The notes: generated by a model from the sequence alone, not told the origin. A stretch of DNA of 64,000 bases from Planctomycetota bacterium (GCA_002862085.1 PKCK01000061.1:62001-126000), one strand, 5' to 3'. Shown: positions 33,108 to 43,735, numbered from the stretch's first letter. Made by a program: numbers and translations.

Positions 33108-35008
33108 AGGGAGCGCGGCCTCGTACGGGAGATGAAGAGCCCGAGGCCGCCGGCGACGGCGGCCCAGGTGATGAGCGAGATCGCCTCGGCGCCGAGGCCG
33201 TGGTCGATCTCCTTGAGCCCTGCCACGGCGAGCCCCGCGAGGGCCACGCCGACGAGGGCCTCGCCGGCGATGACGCCGGACGAGAACAGCACCCCGCGCT
33301 GGGACCGCTGCTCGGCTTCCTCCTCGGACCTCGATCCACGCAGGACGAGGGCGCTGATCAGACCGCCGACGAGGATCGGCGGCGCGATCGAGAAGGGCAG
33401 GTAGATCCCCACCGCGATCGGCATCACGTAAGCCCGGAAGGGCGCGTTGGTCGCCTTCAGGACCCCGTCGACGACCAAGAGCGCGACGCCGATCCCCGCG
33501 CCGATGCCGATCATGTCCCACGGCAGCGCGAACTCACCCGAGAAGCCCTGGGCGAGCTTGCTGAAGAGAACCGCCTGGGGCGCGTTCAGGTTCGGCCCGC
33601 CGATCCCTCCCTCGGTACCCGCGTGCAGGAGGGCCATCACGGGCGCCATCACGAGCGACGCGACGGCGACTCCAGCGATCTGCATCGTCTGCTGGCGAAT
33701 GGGCGAGGCCCCGACGATGGCGCCGGTCTTGAGATCGTTGCAGACGTCGCCGCTGGTGCACGCCACGCAGCACACGATGGCCGCGACGCCGATCGTGGCG
33801 ACCGCAGCGTCCGGGCCCTTGAAGCCGATCAGGTAGAGGATCCCGCCCGCGAAGAGCACGGCGGTGATCGTCATGCCCGACACGGGGCTGTTCGAGTTCC
33901 CGACGAGGCCGACGATGTAGCTGGCGACCGCGGTGAAGAAGAACGCGGCGACCACCATGACGACCGTCAGCGCCGCGGTGGCGCCGACGCTCCCGCCGGT
34001 GAAGCCGTGGTAGAGGACCGCGATCAGGCCGACCGCCAGGAGCGAGAAGCCGATGATCACGCCCGTGGGCAGGTCGCGCTCGTGCTCGGAGGCCGCGCCG
34101 CCGCCCGCGCTGCCGGTGAGGTGACGGATCGCCTCGACCAGTCCGCGGCGCACGGCGACGATGGAGGCGAGGCCGCCCACGACCATCGCGCCGACGCCGA
34201 CGTAGCGAATCTTGCTGTCCCACAGATCCCAGGCGAGGGCGTCCGCCGTTCCATCCCACCCGGTCGCGCCGCCGAAGGCCGGGATGAGCACGAGCCACCC
34301 TATGGCGCCGCCGGCGAAGAGCAGGATCGCCACGTTGAGGCGCACGATGTACCCGACGCCCACGAGCATCGGCGAGATGTCGGAGCCGAAGTAGAGGACG
34401 CGATCCCCGAGTGCGATCGCGGCCTCCTTGGTCCCCTGGATGATCCCGAAGAGGCCCGCCAGCACCTTCGCGCCAGCGCCCAGCAGGCCGCCGAGGATGA
34501 GGCCCTTGGCCGCGTCCGCCGCGCCGGCGTCCCCCTCGCTGTCTCCGGTCTCGAGCACCGCGGCGCAGGCGATGCCCTCGGGGTACGGAAGCTCGCTCGA
34601 CTCCGCGATGAACACCTTCCTCATCGGGATCATCAGCAGGATCCCGAGCAGGCCGCCGGTGAAGGCGACGCCGGTCACCGTCCAGAAGTCGAACTCCGTC
34701 CAGGTGCCCATCACGATGAGCGCCGGCATCGTGAAGATGATGCCCGCGGCCAGGCTCTCCCCCGCCGACGCGCAGGTCTGGACCTGGTTCGCTTCGAGGA
34801 TGGAGCGGTCCCGGAACACGTACCGGAAGACCAGCATCGCCATGACCGCCGCCGGGATCGACGCCGACACGGTCATCCCGACCTTGAGGCCCACGTACAC
34901 GTTCGCGGCCCCCATGACGACCGCGAGCAGGAGGCCCATGAGCAGGGCCCGGAGAGTCAGCTCCCGCCTGGGCGCGGCGGCGGACTGTGCGGCAGCGGGA
35001 TCGGTCAT
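33104..35008 (-). CDS. OPT-family oligopeptide transporter
   Basis: The 634-aa protein has many membrane helices and the OPT signature MGAANVYVGLKVGMTVSASIPAAVM near residue 35. QVQTCASAGESLAAGIIFTMPAL (residues ~75-95) and ELPYPEGIACAAVLE match the bacterial OPT/YSL branch. Such transporters import peptides or metal-peptide complexes. It is first in a tightly overlapping operon with a small membrane protein and a symporter. A TACCAT hexamer ends 6 nt before the ATG. Confidence 0.9.
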   Translation of the reverse strand: MTDPAAAQSAAAPRRELTLRALLMGLLLAVVMGAANVYVGLKVGMTVSASIPAAVMAMLVFRYVFRDRSILEANQVQTCASAGESLAAGIIFTMPALIVMGTWTEFDFWTVTGVAFTGGLLGILLMIPMRKVFIAESSELPYPEGIACAAVLETGDSEGDAGAADAAKGLILGGLLGAGAKVLAGLFGIIQGTKEAAIALGDRVLYFGSDISPMLVGVGYIVRLNVAILLFAGGAIGWLVLIPAFGGATGWDGTADALAWDLWDSKIRYVGVGAMVVGGLASIVAVRRGLVEAIRHLTGSAGGGAASEHERDLPTGVIIGFSLLAVGLIAVLYHGFTGGSVGATAALTVVMVVAAFFFTAVASYIVGLVGNSNSPVSGMTITAVLFAGGILYLIGFKGPDAAVATIGVAAIVCCVACTSGDVCNDLKTGAIVGASPIRQQTMQIAGVAVASLVMAPVMALLHAGTEGGIGGPNLNAPQAVLFSKLAQGFSGEFALPWDMIGIGAGIGVALLVVDGVLKATNAPFRAYVMPIAVGIYLPFSIAPPILVGGLISALVLRGSRSEEEAEQRSQRGVLFSSGVIAGEALVGVALAGLAVAGLKEIDHGLGAEAISLITWAAVAGGLGLFISRTRPRSL

Positions 35009-35014
35009 CCGCGG

Positions 35015-35020
35015 ATGGTA
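35015..35020 (-). promoter_or_regulatory. TANNNT -10-like element (TACCAT), OPT operon
   Basis: TACCAT ends 6 nt before the ATG at 35008. The gap to the divergent gene at 35067 is 58 bp and contains a second, opposed element. Confidence 0.45.
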
Positions 35021-35051
35021 GCGGAGAGGGGTCGAATCCCGCGCACGGGGC

Positions 35052-35057
35052 TATCCT
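35052..35057 (+). promoter_or_regulatory. TANNNT -10-like element (TATCCT)
   Basis: TATCCT ends 9 nt before the ATG at 35067. The same hexamer TATCCT precedes the gene at 43787 and lies upstream of that at 58586. Confidence 0.5.
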
Positions 35058-35066
35058 CAGTGGGCA

Positions 35067-38036
35067 ATGGCCCTGCTCCTCGCCGCCGCCCTCGTCCTCC
35101 CCGCCGGGGACGCGCCCGACTTCGCCACCGAGGTGCTCCCGGTCCTCTCGGACCACTGCTTCCACTGCCACGGGCCCGACGCGGCGACGCGCAAGGCCGG
35201 GCTGCGCCTCGACACGCGCGAGGGCGCGCTCTCCGTCATCGAACCCGGTGACCTCGAGCTCAGCGACCTGCACGGCCGCGTCATCGACGACGACCCGGAC
35301 TGGCTCATGCCTCCGCCCGAGTTCGAGCGTCCCCTCGAGCAGCGGGAGGTCGAGCTCCTCGCCGCGTGGATCGAGGCCGGCGCTCCGTGGGAGGAGCACT
35401 GGGCCTTCGCGCCGGTCATCGACCCCGCCAGCAGCGAGGTGCCGCCGGCGCTTCACGGTGATCCCATCGACGCCCTCGTGGAAGCCGTCCTCGCGGAGGA
35501 GGGCCTCGCCCCCGCGCCGGAGGCCGACGCGGCGACCTGGCTGCGCCGCGTCACCCTCGACCTGACCGGGCTCCCCCCCACCGTCGAGGAGCAGGACCGG
35601 TTCGAGGCCGCCCTCGCCGCGGGGCCGGCGGCGGCGGCACGCGCCGCCGTCGTCGACGCGCTGCTCGCGAGCCGCGCGCACGCCGAGCACCGCACGCGCG
35701 AGTGGTTGGACGTGGCGCGCTACGCGGACACGAACGGCTACCAGAACGACTTCCGCCGCGACCAGTGGCCCTGGCGCGACTGGGTCCTGCGGGCGTTCCA
35801 GGGCAACCTCCCCTACGACCGCTTCGTGCTCGAGCAAGTGGCAGGAGATCTGGTCGAACCGCGCAGCACCTCCGCCGTCCTCGCCACCGGGTTCCAGCGC
35901 AACCACCGCATGGTCACCGAGGCCGGCTCCATCGACGAGGAGTGGCGCGTGGAGAACGTCGCGGACCGCGCCGAGACGACGGCGACCGCGTTCCTCGGTC
36001 TCACGCTCGCCTGCGCGCGCTGCCACGACCACAAGTACGACGCGCTGACCCAGGAGGACTACTACCGCTTCTACGCCTTCTTCGACTCCATCGACGAGAA
36101 GGGCGTCTACCAGGAGACGCGCGGGAACGTGCCGCCGCTCGTGCGCGTGCCGAGCGAGGCGCAGACCGCGCGGCTCCAGGAGCTGGAGGCGCGCATCGTG
36201 GAGCTCGAGCGCGCCGCGTCGAGCGCCGCAGCGGGCGTGGCCGCGCGGCACGAGTCCTGGCGAGCCGCGAGAGATCAGCAGGCCGCAGCCCTCGAGGCTC
36301 CCGCGCTGGCCCTCGGCGCCGCGACGCTGAACGGCACGCGCGAGGCCGCTCCGGACCTCGGGACCGCGATCTCCTTCGAGCGCGACCGCCCCTTCACCGT
36401 GTCCCTCTGGCTGAAGCCGGAGAGCCACGGCGCCGTGTACGCGCGCATGGCCGACGACGACACCTATCAGGGGACCGACCTCGTCCTCCTCGGTGACATG
36501 CGACCCGCCGTCCACCTGATCCACTCGTGGACGGAGGACGCGATCAAGGTCGTCGGCGCGCGACCGCTGGTGCGAGGTGTGTGGCAGCACGTGGCCGTCA
36601 CCTACGACGGATCCTCGAAAGCCGCTGGGGTGACCCTGCACATCGACGGCGAGCCGGTGGAACTCCGCGCCGAGGTGGACCGCCTGAAGGGGAGCATCCA
36701 GACGGATGCCCCCCTGCGCGTCGGCACCCGGCGCTACGCCGGCGATCTGACCGGCGAGGTGCTCGACCTGCGGATCGACGGCGTGGCCCTCGGCCGCGAA
36801 GAGGTTCTCGCCCTGGCGAGCGAGCGCGCGCTGAGCCCGGACGGCACGGCCTTCTTCGCCGCGTGCTTCGACGAGGAGTCCGGCGCGCTCCGCGAATCAC
36901 TGACAGCGGCCACCGAGGAGCGGGACCGCGTCCGTGACGACGAGATCCCGACCGCGATGGTCCTCGCCGAGCGCGCCGAGCCGCGCGTCACGCGCCTGCT
37001 CGACCGCGGCCGCTACGACCAGCCCACCGGAGAGCCCCTCGAGCCCGGGATCCCCGCGCTCTTCGGCGAGCTCGGGGGCGAAGGGAGGAAGGGCCGGCTC
37101 GAGCTGGGACGCTGGCTCGTCGATCCGGCGAACCCGCTCACCGCGCGCGTCGCCGTGAACCGCGTCTGGGCGAGCTTCTTCGGGGTCGGCCTCAGCGCGA
37201 CCCAGGAGGACTTCGGCGTGCGCGGCGAGCGCCCCCGGCACATGGCCCTGCTCGACCACCTCGCGGCCAGCCTCGTGGCGTCGGGCTGGGACCTGCGCGC
37301 CCTCGAGCGCCGCATCGCGCTCTCCGCCGTCTACGGACGCTCCAGCGCCGCGAGCCCCGAGGCGCTGGAGCGGGATCCCGCCAATCGGCTGCTCGCGCGC
37401 GGCCCGCGCCATCGGCTCGACGCGGAGGCGTTGCGCGATCAAGCCCTCGCGGCGGCGGGCCTCCTGCGCCCGCGCTTCGGCGGCCCGCCGGTCAAGCCCT
37501 ACCAGCCGGCGGGGCTCTGGACCGAGCTCGCGGGCGGCGCCGGACAGGGCGCCTACGTCCCGTCGGAGGGAGACGACCTCTTCCGACGCAGCGTCTACAC
37601 CTACCGCAAGCGCACGGTGCCCCACCCGACGCTGACAACCTTCGACGCGCCGGGCTTCGAGTTCTGCGCGGTGCGGCGCCCGCGCACGAACACGCCGCTC
37701 CAGGCCCTCGCCACGCTCAACGACGTGACCTACGTCGAGGCCGCGCGGCACCTCGCGAAGCGGATGATGGAGTCGTCGCCCGACGCGCGGGCGCGGCTCG
37801 CGCACGGGTTCCGCGCGGTCCTCGCTCGCCGGCCCTCGCCCGCCGAGGCCGAGGTCCTCGCGGGAGCGCTCGCGGGACACCTGGCGGACGTGGAGGGCGC
37901 GAGCGACGCGGTGAACGAGCTGCTCGGCGTGGGCGCGACCGCGCCCCCCGAGGACGAACGCACGCCGGAGTGGGCGGCCTACACGCTGCTCGCCTCCACT
38001 CTGCTCAACCTCGACGAGGCCCTCACCAAGCGATGA
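35067..38036 (+). CDS. DUF1549/DUF1553 planctomycete protein with CxxCH and LamG domains
   Basis: The 989-aa secreted protein (signal 1-13) has the planctomycete cytochrome-like motif C31-F-H-C34-H35 in HCFHCHGPD, then DUF1549 with a second C316-A-R-C319-H320 in [10 protein letters not shown]. Residues ~435-580 form a LamG-type sandwich ([17 protein letters not shown]). DUF1553 occupies ~680-960 ([30 protein letters not shown]). CxxCH sites suggest heme or thiol chemistry, but function of the family is unknown; polysaccharide degradation has been proposed. It overlaps the DUF1501 start by ATGA and has a paralogous module at 46175. Confidence 0.92.
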   Translation: MALLLAAALVLPAGDAPDFATEVLPVLSDHCFHCHGPDAATRKAGLRLDTREGALSVIEPGDLELSDLHGRVIDDDPDWLMPPPEFERPLEQREVELLAAWIEAGAPWEEHWAFAPVIDPASSEVPPALHGDPIDALVEAVLAEEGLAPAPEADAATWLRRVTLDLTGLPPTVEEQDRFEAALAAGPAAAARAAVVDALLASRAHAEHRTREWLDVARYADTNGYQNDFRRDQWPWRDWVLRAFQGNLPYDRFVLEQVAGDLVEPRSTSAVLATGFQRNHRMVTEAGSIDEEWRVENVADRAETTATAFLGLTLACARCHDHKYDALTQEDYYRFYAFFDSIDEKGVYQETRGNVPPLVRVPSEAQTARLQELEARIVELERAASSAAAGVAARHESWRAARDQQAAALEAPALALGAATLNGTREAAPDLGTAISFERDRPFTVSLWLKPESHGAVYARMADDDTYQGTDLVLLGDMRPAVHLIHSWTEDAIKVVGARPLVRGVWQHVAVTYDGSSKAAGVTLHIDGEPVELRAEVDRLKGSIQTDAPLRVGTRRYAGDLTGEVLDLRIDGVALGREEVLALASERALSPDGTAFFAACFDEESGALRESLTAATEERDRVRDDEIPTAMVLAERAEPRVTRLLDRGRYDQPTGEPLEPGIPALFGELGGEGRKGRLELGRWLVDPANPLTARVAVNRVWASFFGVGLSATQEDFGVRGERPRHMALLDHLAASLVASGWDLRALERRIALSAVYGRSSAASPEALERDPANRLLARGPRHRLDAEALRDQALAAAGLLRPRFGGPPVKPYQPAGLWTELAGGAGQGAYVPSEGDDLFRRSVYTYRKRTVPHPTLTTFDAPGFEFCAVRRPRTNTPLQALATLNDVTYVEAARHLAKRMMESSPDARARLAHGFRAVLARRPSPAEAEVLAGALAGHLADVEGASDAVNELLGVGATAPPEDERTPEWAAYTLLASTLLNLDEALTKR

Positions 38037-39421
38037 TCGACCGAAGACAGCTCCTGCGAAGCGGCGCGGTCGGGCTCGGCTCGATCGCTCTCAGGTCCCT
38101 CGAGCGCGCCGCCGCGGGCGAGGCCCACGGCGGGCTTCATCACGCGCCGAAGGCGAAGCGCGTCATCTACCTCTTCCAGTCCGGCGCGCCCTCGCAGTTC
38201 GAGACCCTCGACCCCAAGCCGGGCCTCGTCGACCACTTCGGCGAGGAGCTCCCCCCCTCGATCCGCAAGGGACAGCGACTGACGACGATGACGTCGGGCC
38301 AGGCGGAGTTCCCCGTGACGCCCTCGATGTTCGGCGCCTCGCCCGCGCCGGCCACCGGCGCGCTGATGGGAGATCTGATCCCCCACACGCGCGCCATCGC
38401 CGACCGGCTCTGCGTCGTGCGCTCGATGGTCACCGAGGCCATCAACCACGACCCCGCGATCACCTTCGCCCAGACCGGCTCCCAGCTGGCGGGCCGGCCG
38501 AGCATGGGCGCGTGGCTCTCCTACGGGCTCGGGTCCATGAACGAGGACCTGCCGACCTTCACGGTCATGATCTCCAGGAGCGGCACCAGGCAGCCGCTCT
38601 ACGAGCGCCTGTGGGGCAGCGGCTTCCTCCCCACCCACCACCAGGGGGTCAAGCTCCGGAGCGGCGCGGACCCCGTGCTCTACCTCGCCGACGCCCCCGG
38701 CATCGACCGTGCCCGGCGCCGGCGCATGCTCGACGACCTCGCGCGGCTCAACGGCGCGCGCGCGGACGCCGACGCCGAGACCGAGGCGCGCACCCGCCAG
38801 TACGAGCTGGCCTTCCGCATGCAGGCCGCGGTCCCCGACCTCGTCGACATCTCGAACGAGCCCGCGTCGGTGCTCGAGCGCTACGGCCCGAAGGTGCACG
38901 AGCCCGGGAGCTTCGCGCGCAACTGCCTCCTGGCCCGCCGGATGATCGAGCGCGACGTGCGCTTCGTGCAGCTCTACCACATGGGGTGGGACCATCACGG
39001 CAACCTGCCGAAGGAGATCACCACCTGCGTGGAGGACACCGATCAGGCCTCGGCGGCCCTCGTCCTCGACCTCGAGGCCCGCGGCCTGCTCGAGGACACG
39101 CTCGTGATCTGGGGCGGCGAGTTCGGCCGCACCGTCTACAGCCAGGGCCAGCTCACGAACGAGAACTACGGCCGCGACCACCACCCGCGCTGCTTCTCGA
39201 TCTGGATGGCGGGCGGCGGCGTCAGGGCGGGCAGCGTGTACGGGGAGACCGACGACTTCTCCTACAACATCGCGCGCGACCCGGTGCACACCCACGACCT
39301 GCACGCGACGATCCTGCACCTGCTCGGGATCGATCACGAACGGCTCACCCATCGCTTCCAGGGCCGCGACTTCCGCCTCACCGACGTGCACGGCGAGGTC
39401 ATCCGCGGCCTGATCGCGTGA
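38033..39421 (+). CDS. DUF1501 protein with Tat signal
   Basis: The ATG overlapping the preceding stop gives [24 protein letters not shown], a twin-arginine signal, so the protein is exported folded. The 462-aa product has the DUF1501 landmarks: [47 protein letters not shown] and [14 protein letters not shown]1501 is an alkaline-phosphatase/sulfatase-fold family; the conserved His/Asp residues in those motifs may bind metal. Its partner is the DUF1549/DUF1553 protein just upstream. Confidence 0.93.
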   Translation: MIDRRQLLRSGAVGLGSIALRSLERAAAGEAHGGLHHAPKAKRVIYLFQSGAPSQFETLDPKPGLVDHFGEELPPSIRKGQRLTTMTSGQAEFPVTPSMFGASPAPATGALMGDLIPHTRAIADRLCVVRSMVTEAINHDPAITFAQTGSQLAGRPSMGAWLSYGLGSMNEDLPTFTVMISRSGTRQPLYERLWGSGFLPTHHQGVKLRSGADPVLYLADAPGIDRARRRRMLDDLARLNGARADADAETEARTRQYELAFRMQAAVPDLVDISNEPASVLERYGPKVHEPGSFARNCLLARRMIERDVRFVQLYHMGWDHHGNLPKEITTCVEDTDQASAALVLDLEARGLLEDTLVIWGGEFGRTVYSQGQLTNENYGRDHHPRCFSIWMAGGGVRAGSVYGETDDFSYNIARDPVHTHDLHATILHLLGIDHERLTHRFQGRDFRLTDVHGEVIRGLIA

Positions 39422-39442
39422 AGGCCGCGCGGCGCCCGGTCC

Positions 39443-40291
39443 CTAGACGAGGCCGAGGCGCCGCTTGACGCCGTCCGGATCGACCTCGGACTCCTCGTGG
39501 AGGACGCGGCCCTCCATCCCGCCGGCGACGGTGATCGTCTCGCCGCTCACGTGGCGGGCCATCCGCGGCGAGAGCAGCCAGAGGACCGCCGCGGCGATGT
39601 CCTCGGGGGCTGCGAGCTGCTGCAGCGGCATCGTGCGCACGACCTTCTCGACGACGCCGGGCGCGTCGAGGTTCTTCGCGGTCATCTCCGTGACCGTCCA
39701 CCCTGGCTCCACGATGTTCACGCGGCCGTAGGGGTCGAGCGCGGTGATCTCGTTCTTCACCGAACGCATGAGGCCGTGGAGCGCCGACTTCGACGCGGCG
39801 TAATCGCTGTGGCCGCGCTCGCCGAACGTCGCGGCCGTCGAACCCGTGTACACGATCGACGCGCCGTCCCCGTCGGGATCCGCCCCGCGCTCGCGCACCA
39901 GGCGCAGGAACGCGCGCGTCGTCCAGAACGCACCCAGCACGTTGACGTCCATCACCGCGCGGATCCGCTCGGGGTCGAGGTCCACCAGCGGCGTGTCCTC
40001 GGGCGGCCAGATCCCGGCGTTCACGACGCAGCCGTGGAGGCGGCCGAGGGGCTCGGTCGCTGACCGGAGCCCCGCCTCGAGGGCGTCCGCGTCGCGCACG
40101 TCCGCCGCCAGGACCGCGCCCCGCTCCCTCCAGGGCTGCTCGTCGAGCCAGGCGCGCAGGCCGTCCACGCCGCGGTGTCCATGGAGCACGACGCGGGCTC
40201 CTTCCTCCGCGAGGGCCGCCGCGACGGAGCGCCCGATCCCGCCCGAGGCGCCGGTCACGAGCACCACCCGTTCGTTCAGTCCCAGATCCAT
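39443..40291 (-). CDS. SDR-family oxidoreductase
   Basis: The 282-aa protein is a classical short-chain dehydrogenase. TGASGGIG (residues 13-20) is the cofactor loop. VNAGIWPPED follows as NAG, then the catalytic serine in IVYTGSTAA and YAASK (Tyr/Lys). The C-terminus has GGMEGRVL. The cofactor is probably NAD(P)H, with small substrates; substrate is unknown. It converges with the DUF1501 gene. TATCAC at 40299-40304 ends 7 nt before the ATG. Confidence 0.9.
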   Translation of the reverse strand: MDLGLNERVVLVTGASGGIGRSVAAALAEEGARVVLHGHRGVDGLRAWLDEQPWRERGAVLAADVRDADALEAGLRSATEPLGRLHGCVVNAGIWPPEDTPLVDLDPERIRAVMDVNVLGAFWTTRAFLRLVRERGADPDGDGASIVYTGSTAATFGERGHSDYAASKSALHGLMRSVKNEITALDPYGRVNIVEPGWTVTEMTAKNLDAPGVVEKVVRTMPLQQLAAPEDIAAAVLWLLSPRMARHVSGETITVAGGMEGRVLHEESEVDPDGVKRRLGLV

Positions 40292-40298
40292 GGAGGCG

Positions 40299-40304
40299 GT
40301 GATA
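40299..40304 (-). promoter_or_regulatory. -10-like element (TATCAC) of the SDR gene
   Basis: TATCAC ends 7 nt before the ATG at 40291. It lacks the final T of the usual pattern, but its spacing is the preferred one. Confidence 0.35.
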
Positions 40305-40434
40305 CGCGCGCGCGATCCGCGAAGCCAGCGCCGACTCCCGGGCGCGGCCTCGCCATCGCCCGACGCGGCCCCGCGGACGGATTGCGCACGAGATGCCTCC
40401 GACCCGGGCGCGCGCCGCGCAGAATCCCCGCCCG

Positions 40435-41676
40435 ATGGCTGCCCCCGCCAGCACCAGCCCCACGTCCGCGCGCCCCGTCGCGGCGGTGACGGGCGCGCTC
40501 CTGGCGATGTACGCGACCTCGCCGGGCCAGACCTACGTCGTCTCGAGCTTCAACGACTCCCTCACCAGCCCCGAGGGACTCGGCCTCGCCGCCACGGAGC
40601 TCTCGGGCTCCTACCTGGTGGGCACGCTCCTGTCCGCTGCGTGCCTGACACAGGCCGGCAAGGTCGCGGACCGGATCGGCCCGCGTCGGATGATCGCCGT
40701 GGCCGGCGTCGGCCTCGCCGCCGCAGGCGCGCTCTTCTCGAGCGTCTCGAGCATCGTGACGCTCACGATCGCCTTCTTCGGCCTGCGCTTCTTCGGACAG
40801 GGGGTCATGTCCCTGGCGTCGAGCCACGCGCTCGCGCTCCGCTTCGAGGCGCGCCTCGGATCGGTCGAGGGACTGCGCGGCGCGATCGTGTCCGTCGCCA
40901 TCGCCACGGCGCCGATCATCGCGGTCTGGACCATCGGCGCCGCCGGGTGGCGGAGCGCGGCGTGGATGCTGACCCTCGGCGCCGGCGCGCTGGCCACCTT
41001 CGCGGCCCTCGTGATCATGGACGCCGACCCGCCGCCGGAGCCGCCGCGGAGCGCCCCCCCTGACGGACAGCGGCCCGCGCACGCCCCGGGGTCGTACACC
41101 CTGGCAGAGGCGCGCAGGACCGCGGCGTTCTGGATCCTCCTGGGGAGCACCGCCTTCACCGCGGGGCTCATCACCGCCGTCCACTTCCACCTCCAGCCGC
41201 TGCTCCGCGAGAGCGGGCTCGACCCCGAGCAGGCCGCGCGCACCTTCGTCCCCTTCGCCGCGTGCGGGCTCGCCGCGACGCTGGTGGGCGGCGTCATGGT
41301 CGACCGCTTCCCCGCGCCCCCGCTCCTGGCCGCCGCCATGGCCGCCATCGGCGCGGGCGCCGCGGTCATGGGGGCGGTCGACGCCGCCTGGGCCGGGATG
41401 GCCGGTATGGCGGTGATCGGGCTGGGGCACGGGCTCGGCGGGGCCGTCGGCGCGCCGACCCTGGCGCGCTACTTCGGCCGCGCCCACCACGGCGCCATCC
41501 GCGGGCTCGCCGGGACCGCGGCGGTCGCCGGATCCGCCGCGGGCCCCTACGCCCTCTCGGCCGCGGCCGCTGCGACCGGCGGCTTCGGGCCCGGTGTCCT
41601 CGCGCTCTCGGCGCTGGCCGTCCCCACGGTGATCGCCGCGCTCGCGCTCCGGCGGCCGACCCGCGGCGCTCGCTGA
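40435..41676 (+). CDS. Major facilitator superfamily transporter
   Basis: I place the start at the second in-frame ATG (MAAPASTSPTSARPVAAVTG), nearest the first membrane segment. The 413-aa product has about 12 membrane helices. GKVADRIGPRRMIAVAGV (residues ~68-85) is the conserved G-x-x-x-D-R-x-G-R/x-R loop of the MFS, and the equivalent second-half loop is GGVMVDRFPAPPLL. A short hydrophilic loop (PPPEPPRSAPPDGQRP) separates the halves. Probably a proton-coupled carboxylate or sugar-acid transporter; substrate is unknown. Confidence 0.82.
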   Translation: MAAPASTSPTSARPVAAVTGALLAMYATSPGQTYVVSSFNDSLTSPEGLGLAATELSGSYLVGTLLSAACLTQAGKVADRIGPRRMIAVAGVGLAAAGALFSSVSSIVTLTIAFFGLRFFGQGVMSLASSHALALRFEARLGSVEGLRGAIVSVAIATAPIIAVWTIGAAGWRSAAWMLTLGAGALATFAALVIMDADPPPEPPRSAPPDGQRPAHAPGSYTLAEARRTAAFWILLGSTAFTAGLITAVHFHLQPLLRESGLDPEQAARTFVPFAACGLAATLVGGVMVDRFPAPPLLAAAMAAIGAGAAVMGAVDAAWAGMAGMAVIGLGHGLGGAVGAPTLARYFGRAHHGAIRGLAGTAAVAGSAAGPYALSAAAAATGGFGPGVLALSALAVPTVIAALALRRPTRGAR

Positions 41677-41697
41677 GCCGCGGCGCGCTGGAGCGCG

Positions 41698-43728
41698 TCA
41701 GCCGCCCGGCTCCAGCTCGACCCGGTTGCTGTAGAGCACGTTCCCGCCGCCGAGGTCCGAGACCGCCGGGCTCGTGAGGACGTTGACGCCGGTGCGCTCG
41801 GGGACCTGTTCCTCGTCCACGAAGCCGTCGATCCGCACCGACTTCCGCGGCGCGTCCTCGTCGAGGAGGACGGGGAGCGTGAGCGCGCCGTACTCGCTCC
41901 TCAGCCGCACGGGCTCGCCCTCCTCCACCCCGACGCTGGCCGCGTCCTTCGGATGCACCACGGCGCAGGCTTCGCCCAGTCGCCGGCGATGCCGCGCGAC
42001 CTGCGAGAAGGTGGAGTTGTGCGTCGCCGTCGAGGGCGCCGGGATGAGCTGGAACGTCCCGGCCATGCCAGCACCGTCGTCGGGTGTGAAGGTCGCCACC
42101 CGGCCGCCACCCTCGGCCTCCGCGGTCTCGCTCACCAGCTCGACCTTGCCCGAGGGCGTCCCGCGATCATCGAAGACTCGGGGCGCGAGCTTGACGGCCT
42201 CACCGGCCACGACGCGGCGGTACTCGTCGTCCGTGAAGCGCGCGCGATTCTGCGCGAGGAGCGCACCCACGAGGACGTCCTCGTCCGCCTCGAACATCGG
42301 CCCGGTCACCCCGTCCCCGAACCCGCTCTCGCCGATGAAGCCGAGCGCGCGCCCGATCGCGGAGAAGCACGCGACGTTGCTCCGGGCTTCCCCGCGGGGC
42401 GCCGCCGCGCGCCAGCCCACCTGGAGCGTGCGGTGCCCGTAGCTCTTGAAGACGTCGGAGTGCTCGACGACGGCCGTGGCCGGGAGCACCACGTCAGCGC
42501 GCTGCGCGGTCTCGGTCATGAAGAGCTCGTGCACCACGACGAACAGGTCGTCGCGCTCGAGGCCCCGGCGGACGCGGCCCGCGTCCGGCAGCGTCGCCGC
42601 CGGGTTGTGCCCCCACACGAACGCCGCGCGGAAGGCCCCCTCGTCCAGCGTCCTGCCGAGACCGACCTGGCTGACCCTCGCGCGACCTGGCTCGGGGTGG
42701 ACGTCGGGCCTGCGGATGACGGCCTCGTCGAGATCGAAGTGCCCGCCCGTCTGGAAGAAGATCCGGTCCTCCGCCCCGAGAACCGCGGCCAGGGAGGCGA
42801 TCGCGCGCATGTTCTCTCCGCCGTTGCGGCGGCGCGCGAAGCCGATCCCCACCTTGATGAGCGGCGCCTTCGCGCCGAGGAGGAGCCGCGCGAGGGAGCG
42901 CACCGCGGCCTCGTCGAGCCCGGTCGCTCGCTCGATACGGCCCGGAGGCCAGGCGCCGGCGACCTCGGCGCGGAACTCCGCCGCTCCGTGGCAGCGAGCC
43001 TTCAGGGAGGCGAGGTCGACGGCGCGCTCCTCGAAGGCGAGACCGCAGAGCCCGAGGGCCAGGGCGCCGTCGCTCCCTGGCGCGAGGAGCAGGCCCTTCC
43101 CGCCCCACTCCTCGACCCTCGCGATCGTCTCCGACCGGTAGATGTCGATCACGACGACGGGCACACCTGCGTCGCAGAGTCGCCGCAGCCGCTGCATCAG
43201 GTGCGGGGAGGTGCGCTTCGCATCGCTCCCCCACAGGACGAACGCATCGCAGCGGTCCGGGTCCATCGCCACGTCGAGGTCGGGCCCGACGGAGCGGCCC
43301 ATCACGAGCTGGAAGCCGCGCTCGGCGCTCGCGTCGCAGACGCCGCTGTCGTGGAACGTCGCGCCGAGGGCGTTCATGAGTCGCACCGGGAATCCCTTCT
43401 GGACGAGGCCCATGTTCCCGGCGTACTGGAGGGAGAGGACGTCCGCTCCGTCGAGCCCCTCCAGGCGCCGCGCGATGACGGCCAGCGCCTCGTCCCAGGT
43501 CGCCGCTTCGAAGCCGGCGGCTCCGCGCACGAGCGGCGTCAGGAGGCGGTTCGGCGCGTTGACGAGATCCGCGTAGATCGCGGTCTTCCCGCAGAGCGAC
43601 CCCTTCGACCAGGCGTGGTCTCGGTTCCCGGCGACGCGCGTCACGCATCCCTCCTCGACGTGCGCCACCATCCCGCAGGCGTCCGGGCAGTCCAGGGGGC
43701 AGGCGGTGAGGGAGGGACGCTGGATCAC
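41698..43728 (-). CDS. Molybdopterin-dependent oxidoreductase, Fe4S4 type
   Basis: Chosen start is GTG 43728, giving VIQRPSLTACPLDCPDACGM at the N-terminus; C10, C14, C18 and C46 form the expected [4Fe-4S] site. The 676-aa protein continues with the DMSO reductase family signature and ends with the molybdopterin dinucleotide-binding domain (GVEEGEPVRLRSEYGAL). C131 in DSGVCDASAERG aligns by eye with the Mo-ligating Cys/Sec of NapA/FdhF. It lacks a Tat signal, so it is probably cytoplasmic. No partner subunits are adjacent. TACGCT ends 7 nt before the GTG. Confidence 0.88.
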   Translation of the reverse strand: MIQRPSLTACPLDCPDACGMVAHVEEGCVTRVAGNRDHAWSKGSLCGKTAIYADLVNAPNRLLTPLVRGAAGFEAATWDEALAVIARRLEGLDGADVLSLQYAGNMGLVQKGFPVRLMNALGATFHDSGVCDASAERGFQLVMGRSVGPDLDVAMDPDRCDAFVLWGSDAKRTSPHLMQRLRRLCDAGVPVVVIDIYRSETIARVEEWGGKGLLLAPGSDGALALGLCGLAFEERAVDLASLKARCHGAAEFRAEVAGAWPPGRIERATGLDEAAVRSLARLLLGAKAPLIKVGIGFARRRNGGENMRAIASLAAVLGAEDRIFFQTGGHFDLDEAVIRRPDVHPEPGRARVSQVGLGRTLDEGAFRAAFVWGHNPAATLPDAGRVRRGLERDDLFVVVHELFMTETAQRADVVLPATAVVEHSDVFKSYGHRTLQVGWRAAAPRGEARSNVACFSAIGRALGFIGESGFGDGVTGPMFEADEDVLVGALLAQNRARFTDDEYRRVVAGEAVKLAPRVFDDRGTPSGKVELVSETAEAEGGGRVATFTPDDGAGMAGTFQLIPAPSTATHNSTFSQVARHRRRLGEACAVVHPKDAASVGVEEGEPVRLRSEYGALTLPVLLDEDAPRKSVRIDGFVDEEQVPERTGVNVLTSPAVSDLGGGNVLYSNRVELEPGG

Positions 43729-43735
43729 GAGGGGA

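Noticed and set aside
33534-36641. 1035-codon minus-strand open frame across the OPT/DUF1549 region
   Set aside because: Overlaps two real genes with strong motifs on either side; composition is typical of shadow frames.
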